DNA of 64,000 bases, taken from positions 52,196,402 through 52,260,401 of the forward strand of contig NC_079134.1 of assembly GCF_945859705.1 (NCBI RefSeq), written 5' to 3'. Positions 57,995 through 64,000 of the stretch are shown one piece after another. Every line of letters starts with the position of its first letter. Within the stretch, counting starts at the first letter, position 1. The notes under the pieces were generated by a model that saw only the letters and a program-made list of their open reading frames with translations, did no database searches and had not been told where the DNA came from. Made by a program: the position numbers and the translations under genes. Source of the DNA: Episyrphus balteatus (taxonomy: Eukaryota; Arthropoda; Insecta; Diptera; Syrphidae).

Positions 57995-58336
57995 ACGTAG
58001 CCACATGACGACATGACTACATAGCGACGATGCGACATGGCGACATAGCGACATAGCGACATGACGACATAGCGTCATAGCGGCATGGCAACATAGTGAC
58101 ATGGAAACATTGTCGCAACATAGCGACATGTTGACAAAGCGACATGTTGACTTGGCAACATGTTGACTTGGCGACATGTTGACTTGGCGACATAGCGACA
58201 TGGCGACATAGCGACATGGCGACATAGTGACATAGCGACACAGCAACAAGGTGGCATACAGCATGGCGACATACCGACATAGCGATGTGGCAACATAGCG
58301 ACATCGTGACATAGCATCGTGACATAGCAACATTGC
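57995..58336. repeat. 9-bp minisatellite, GCGACATAG/GCGACATGG
   Basis: About 38 imperfect units of 9 bp over 340 bp, with sub-patterns such as GACATGTTGACTTGGC repeated four times near 58134-58190. Because the unit is a multiple of three, several overlapping frames on the minus strand stay open and encode repeated (C/S)RHVAMS-like text. I regard these as a consequence of the repeat, not as a gene. Confidence 0.92.
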
Positions 58337-58339
58337 TTT

Positions 58340-61200
58340 AAGAAGCTTACTACATCACCGAATATGAAGTTAAAAGAAAAGACAATAACTATACATATAC
58401 ATATAACTGATGCTAGAACGGTTATAAAAAAAAATCAACCGGTCGTTGCTCATTTCACCTAAAAAAAATTGCAAACCAAGTCACTCCGGGTGCAACTGAC
58501 ACGCTCCTCAGAATACGTTTTTTTTCGACAGCCTCGTGCGTAAAAAAAAAACAATCACAGCTTCCTATTTCCTTAGTCTTTTTAGTATGCAAATGACTCA
58601 TTTGAAGTAAATTATCTATCTACATAAGTAAAATCAGCAATTCGTACATCAAATTCCAATTTGGAAAAACAAAATTTGAATAATCTGTTCATTATTTTTG
58701 ATTGCCAAAATAAATCCTTGCGCATCAAGTTTGTTTTGCTTCAGGACACTTGATCAATATCCTTTCATTAAGCAACAATGGTACCTATATCAATTTATTC
58801 AATTGAAAAGGAGAGAACAAATTGTTTCTTTTGTTTTCAAATTTGTTGTAGGTATATTCTTCCGTTTTTTTTTTTCATCCTAGGAAATACATACACATGC
58901 CTCCATACCAATTTGAATTCAAAAAATCAAAATAACCAACGAATGTATTGATTCAGAATGTTTCGGTGATCATCAATTTTTTTTTTGTCAAAACTAAAAA
59001 AAAAAAAAATAAAATAACCCTCCTTCAATAACAAAAAAAAAATATCAATTTTCATTGTTTCATCCAGTAGACCGGATTCATATTTGTTAACAATTAATAT
59101 TTACACTTTTGCCGCGTTTTGTCCGTCCATGCAGCCCAAAATAACACATCGGAACAATTGATGGCAACTGATGGTTTGAAAAAAAAAAAAAAAAAAACAA
59201 GAAAAAGCTAACCAATAAGAATAAAAAAAAAGGAACAATATCCTTTTTTGAATGGATTTCTATTTCCTGGCCAGACTATACAAATCTGAATCCCAAATCT
59301 CCTAGGACAACGAAAAAGCCATACAAAAAAAGTAATATTGCAATTTCCTCTCGCTCACAAATTACACTTTCTATTCTCGTTGTCGTTGTCCTTTTATTCT
59401 TCACCCAACTACACACACACACTCGCATACATACACGAACAACAATCGCAAACAAATTGAATGCTTAATAAGAAAAAAAACAGGCAAAAGGCAAAAAAAT
59501 ACGAAAATACAAAAAAAAAACTCAGAAAATGTTCAACTAAATCGAAGGTTCTTTCCTGGTGTGGTGTGGTAGTTGGGTGGCTCTTCATTTATTATGGATG
59601 CGCGCCGAGAAGAGGCAATAATTCAGCACCAGAATGCTATAACTTCAAAACCATCGAAGGCTTGCGAGAAAAAACTAGGCCATCCATCTTTAAAAGTCTT
59701 AAGAAAAAGGAAGAGAGAAAATATGTACGCGCAAACATCCCAAAACTTAATATCTTAACCCTTTAAGGCTTAAGTTGACTACTCCGCGAAGCTCGTCTTC
59801 GTACCTCACTTAATCGAAACGGGTGCTAACTGCAAAGTATATATGTTTTTTGTGCTTTGTTATCCTTTTGAAACAACCTGCTCCTTTTTTTTGTATTTCT
59901 TTCTTTTTTTCTTTTTTGGAAGACAAAAAGCAGTGTGTACGTGAGTATTTTACACTTTTACGTCCAGAAAGAAAGGTACTGGGTATAACTTGAATTTCAG
60001 CATGAAAGTGGTGTCGAAAATTGGAAGCTTAACGCAAAAACTTTTCTTGTGTTATTTTCTCAACACACCTACATACCTATCTCCTTAACGTCTTAACCGC
60101 TACACACCAAAAATGTGTGAAGAGAAAATTTTCTGTAAATTAGTATAAAACATAAAGAAACAAAAAAAAAAAAAGAAAACCAACAACAACAAAAGAAAAG
60201 AAAAAGGATACGTGCCAGGGAAATGGTGGTTTTTTAATATTTTCTCATGAAAGGATGTTTATTCATCCGGAAGGCAATGCAACGTGACATACTCTTGTTA
60301 GCTGGCAGAAAATAAGACGAACTTTGGAACAAAAGGGTAAATATTACCCATACTTTGTTTTTTTTTTTTTTCTATTTTGTACGCTACTAGGTACCTTTTC
60401 ATACGTGTCAGTATACGTGGACCTAACATTTTTGTTGTGTTGTTTTTTTTTTTTTGTATCCATTTTTTTTTTGTATAATCCTGTTGACATTAATAAATGT
60501 CACTGACTGAGCTTGAGTATTTTAAAATAACAGTAGTGTTTTCAACTTTTATTTTTTGAATATTTTACAAGGCTCAGAGCATGCAAATGCAGAGCCTGCC
60601 ATGCAAATTCACCAACATAGACTTCAGGTAGTCAAAAAATTCAAACATCTCAATGATTTAAGATTAAAGAAAAACGGTAACTTAGTAGGAACTATGTAGG
60701 AATTGAAAAAAAAATTACCGGCTTTTAGCAATAAAGAATATTTTTTTTGTGATTGCTAGCAAAATATTGGATTCTTTTCCAAATGAAACACATATAAAAG
60801 AAATTCTTCACAGAAACAAATTTAAGATTGATGGATTTTATCACACAGCACTGTAAATATTTGATATTGTGACAAATATAGTGTCTTTTTTTTCTTATAT
60901 TAAGCTTTTGCGTGACGGCATTACATAGTAACGATACGTAATTTTTTATTGGACAAGGATCGGATTTTAAATTTAAGGATCATAATCATGATTGGAATTA
61001 TTTCTATAAAAAGCTTTTTAGTAGGTAGTTTTTTAAATTTATAAATTCAAATAACCTTTATGTACAATACCTACATACAAAAAAAGTAAGTACAATAACT
61101 TTAATTGACAGAAGGTATAAGTATAAGTTCAATTTGGAAATGATTTTATTCCAAACAAGAATGATCTCAATTGATTTTCATTTTTTCTTGCTCTAAAGGG
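58340..61200. other. AT-rich non-genic sequence
   Basis: Poly-A/T and CA tracts. No gene, hairpin or element boundary supported. Confidence 0.5.
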
Positions 61201-61307
61201 CAAGTAGGTATTGGTTTCGTGTAGAAAACAAATTCGAGGTTTTAATTCAAAAAACCAGCATTACGATGATGGAGAAGATCAAAAAAGTGGTTTTCGTCAC
61301 GCCGTCC

Positions 61308-62600
61308 CACAGTGGTGCCATTCTTCGTTTTTGCCGACAAAATTCATTTGCACAGCCATTTCTGGACGAAAAGTCATGAAATTTGGTACACTGAATGATT
61401 TTAGTATGGAGAATACGAAAAGGCTGCCAACTTTTTTTTTATTCAAAATGGCGGCTAAAAAATGGCGGAAAGAATGAGCGTTAAAATAGAATTTTCATTT
61501 TTAAAACAGTATATAAGCTAGAAATTGGGCTAAATTCATGTCAAAAAGTTGTTAGATTTAAGATTTAGGACTCATAGATTAATATTCATTACAAAAAAAT
61601 CAAAAAATTTGAAAACAAAGTCCAGAAAATGCAAATTTAGTAAAACACATTTTAAGACCTCTAATTACGCTATTTCATGGATTTTTTTTTTAATTTATCA
61701 CAATTTTGAGATCTCTTCTATTTATGTTTTATAAGAAAATTGAAAATATTGGGGTTATATGGTTGCCAACTATGTTTTTAAGTAAATACCTATAAGAAAA
61801 CATGATATAATGAAAAGTTTCAATGTTCAATAAAACTGAGAATTTAATTTTTCCGTAAACCAAAATATACTTTTCTAATAGATTTTAGCGTTTTAAATTC
61901 AAATCCGGAGTCAAAAAAAATCTATGACGTCAAGTTTCGAAGATATAAATTAATTTTGATCTGCTTATATCTCAAAAACGTGACGTCATAGATTTTTTTT
62001 GACTCCGGATTTGAATTTAAAACGCTAAGATCTATTAGAAAAGTATATTTTGGTTTACGGAAAAATTAAATTCTCAGTTTTATTGAACATTGAAACTTTT
62101 CATTATATCATGTTTTCTTATATTTACTTAAAAACATAGTTGGCAACCATATAACCCCAATATTTTCAATTTTCTTATGAAACAAAAATAGAAGAGATCT
62201 CAAAATTGTGATAAATTAAAAAAAAAATCCATGAAATAGCGTAATTAGAGGTCTTAAAATGTGTTTTACTAAATTGGCGTTTTCTGGACTTTGTTTTCAA
62301 ATTTTTTGATTTTTTTGTAATGAATATTAATCTATGAGTCCTAAATCTTAAATCTAACAACTTTTTGACATGAATTTAGCCCAATTTCTAGCTTATATAC
62401 TGTTTTGAAAATGAAAATTCTATTTTAACGCTCATTCTTTCCGCCATTTTTTAGCCGCCATTTTGAATAAAAAAAAGTTGGCAGCCTTTTCGTATTCTCC
62501 ATACTATAATCATTCAGTGTACCAAATTTCATGACTTTTCGTCCAGAAATGGCCGTGCAAATGAATTTTGTCGGCAAAAACGAAGAATGGCACCACTGTG
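61308..62600. repeat. Giant palindrome, about 620-bp arms
   Basis: The left arm (61308-61932) and right arm (61981-62600) are near-identical inverted copies separated by 48 bp that itself contains AGATATAA/TTATATCT. Arms differ by a few substitutions and small indels (625 vs 620 bp). The same 61-codon frame appears once in each arm on opposite strands, purely because of the symmetry. Sequence beyond the right arm (CGTCCGTCGGTCTGTGCG and on to about 62700) continues a dispersed-repeat style, so the palindrome probably belongs to a larger foldback element. A transcript across it would make a ~600-bp double-stranded RNA. Confidence 0.92.
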
Positions 62601-62745
62601 CGTCCGTCGGTCTGTGCGCCCATCTGTACATCGAGCTAGGGCCTAAACGGATGGATGGATTTGCTTGAAACTTGGTACAGATGATATTTACGTAATTCCC
62701 TAGACCCATTTTTTTTTTTTATTTTTTTAAGTATCTCCTTTTTAA

Positions 62746-63287
62746 CCCTTTCGAACCCAAGCTATGAAAATCAATATTAAAAAATGTTTTTTCAGTATTA
62801 TCGTGTCAAAAACATCACAACTAAGAAATATGAATAGTAAATAGTTATGTTCCAAAATAATAAATAGCAAAACTAATGTGTTACTCTCATGTTGCATGTT
62901 AGTAACATGCACTGCCTATGACCACCAAAAAAAGTCGGACAACTGAGAAAATAATTTTTTATGGAACAATAATATATGCTACTTCTTCTAAGCCAAAAAG
63001 CAAAAGACTTTCTGGATTAACTTTTTTTATATCTTTTTTTCAAAATTATGACCATATATAAAAAAAAAAAATTTTTGCTAAAAAAAAAAGAAAAATGTGA
63101 AATTCAGTTCCTTTTTCGATAAAAAAAATTAAAGGTATGATATTTGACTAAATTTTTGTAATAATCCAGTAACTAGGCATCATTATCTTTAAATTGAGGC
63201 ATCGAAACCTAAAAAAATATTTAATGAAATATTTTTTACGAATTTTTAAAAATATGTTACATGAGAGTAACGCTGGGTCCGAAAGGG
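62746..63287. mobile_element. MITE of piggyBac type with TTAA duplication
   Basis: TTAA at 62742-62745 and 63288-63291 flank inverted ends CCCTTTCGAACCCA and, in complement, CCCTTTCGGACCCA. TTAA duplication with CCC-start ends is the signature of piggyBac transposases. The interior lacks a transposase frame but holds TTACTCTCATGTT-type subterminal repeats near 62881 and 63255. It is inserted in the flank of the palindromic repeat. Confidence 0.78.
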
Positions 63288-63294
63288 TTAACAC

Positions 63295-64000
63295 ATATCT
63301 CCCATATAACATTTTCGTGGTATTGCAATTTTCTCGAAAACGGCTCTAGGGATTTTTATTAAAGTTTATTTTTTTAACTTTCGATTATTTTTTTCGACAC
63401 TAAACAAAATCTTAAATTTCCAATAGATATTTCAGATAAGGATACTTTGAACTACATGAGTAAGTACATGTGACCCAATCGTGCATTTTATATACTTATA
63501 ACTTTGGTTTACGGATAAGAAAAATTCATTTATCAAAACAAATTTTGCCTCGTGTGCCATTTTTCTACAGATTAAATTATGAAGGTATGTATTTATTTAA
63601 CCAGTTTTTTTTTACTAAGAACTGAATTTTAGAAAAATAAAACAAACCTAATTCATTTTAAAATTTGGTTAAGTGAAATTCAGGTGAAATAAATTCAATA
63701 AGAAAACGAAACATTTGAAAGAGTATTAAAAGATAAGAATGCAAAGGATATTTATTGAAATTTCATTAGATGAGTCAGTTAAATCATTCGTCGAGCTTCC
63801 ATCAGCAGCAGCCAATCCCCAATCCTTAATTACCGTTTTTTTTGTTGCCTTTATTAATGTTAACTTAAATCTATTGCTTACTTCTCAGAATCGTTTTCTT
63901 AATTTAGAATAAAAAAAAAACTTGTGTGTTCTACGTAGTCATTAAAAAAAAGTTACGTATACACCACAGTGACTTTCTTAGTTTGCTCTAATTTAATCAC
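63295..64000. other. AT-rich non-genic sequence to window end
   Basis: No gene seen. The ACGTATACACCACAGTGAC motif at 63955-63973 repeats the one near 10855 in opposite orientation and may be the edge of another dispersed element cut by the window. Confidence 0.5.

Noticed and set aside
57890..58333. 147-codon minus-strand frame and two overlapping ones with repeated CRHVAMS text
   Set aside because: All follow from a 9-bp repeat with no stop in several phases; there is no non-repeat domain.
61549..62360. Two identical-looking 61-codon frames on opposite strands
   Set aside because: They are the two arms of the palindrome; lysine- and phenylalanine-rich with no family resemblance.

Overview
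The window looks like non-genic chromatin from an insect, probably a fly (Diptera). It is strongly AT-rich, full of poly-A and poly-T runs and simple repeats. The only substantial coding sequence belongs to non-LTR retrotransposons of insect type (LOA clade, CR1-like) and to broken relatives. I found no host protein gene that I can support, no bacterial-type gene organisation and no CRISPR array. The species call is inference from base composition and element types.

The best-preserved feature is a LOA-clade retrotransposon at 14001-21031, flanked by a perfect 13-bp target-site duplication (13988-14000 and 21032-21044). It has a 5' UTR, ORF1, a 4-nt gap, ORF2 (endonuclease, reverse transcriptase, RNase H, C-terminal zinc knuckle) and a 3' UTR ending in TACC repeats. 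Its first ~115 nt can be drawn as an HDV-like self-cleaving ribozyme whose cleavage point is exactly the element/target junction. ORF2 is broken by a 1660-bp direct tandem duplication.

A second nearly complete element, CR1-like, lies at about 45.39-49.96 kb (coiled-coil ORF1, endonuclease-RT ORF2, AAAT-repeat tail). It is inserted inside one copy of a medium-length dispersed repeat whose other copies are at 38.6 and 50.3 kb. A third non-LTR element is a dead fragment at 31.34-33.58 kb, interrupted by other repeats and an antisense coding remnant.

The rest is a graveyard of small DNA transposons and repeats. Cleanly bounded non-autonomous elements include two with TTA target duplications (8206-8710, 22614-23082), one with TA (39341-39918), one with TTAA of piggyBac type (62746-63287), a compact foldback (11701-11839) and a terminal-inverted-repeat element carrying a tRNA-like pol III promoter (26023-26502). 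There is also a ~1.3-kb near-perfect palindrome (61308-62600), a 200-bp foldback (55405-55604), a ~150-bp-period decayed satellite (770-1850 with an outlier near 9 kb), a 9-bp minisatellite (57995-58336) and several dispersed repeat families in direct and inverted copies.

A few stretches are richer in GC or less repetitive (5.4-6.7, 28.1-28.7, 36.3-36.9, 52.3-52.7, 54.1-54.3 kb) and could hold host regulatory DNA or untranslated exons, but sequence alone does not settle this.
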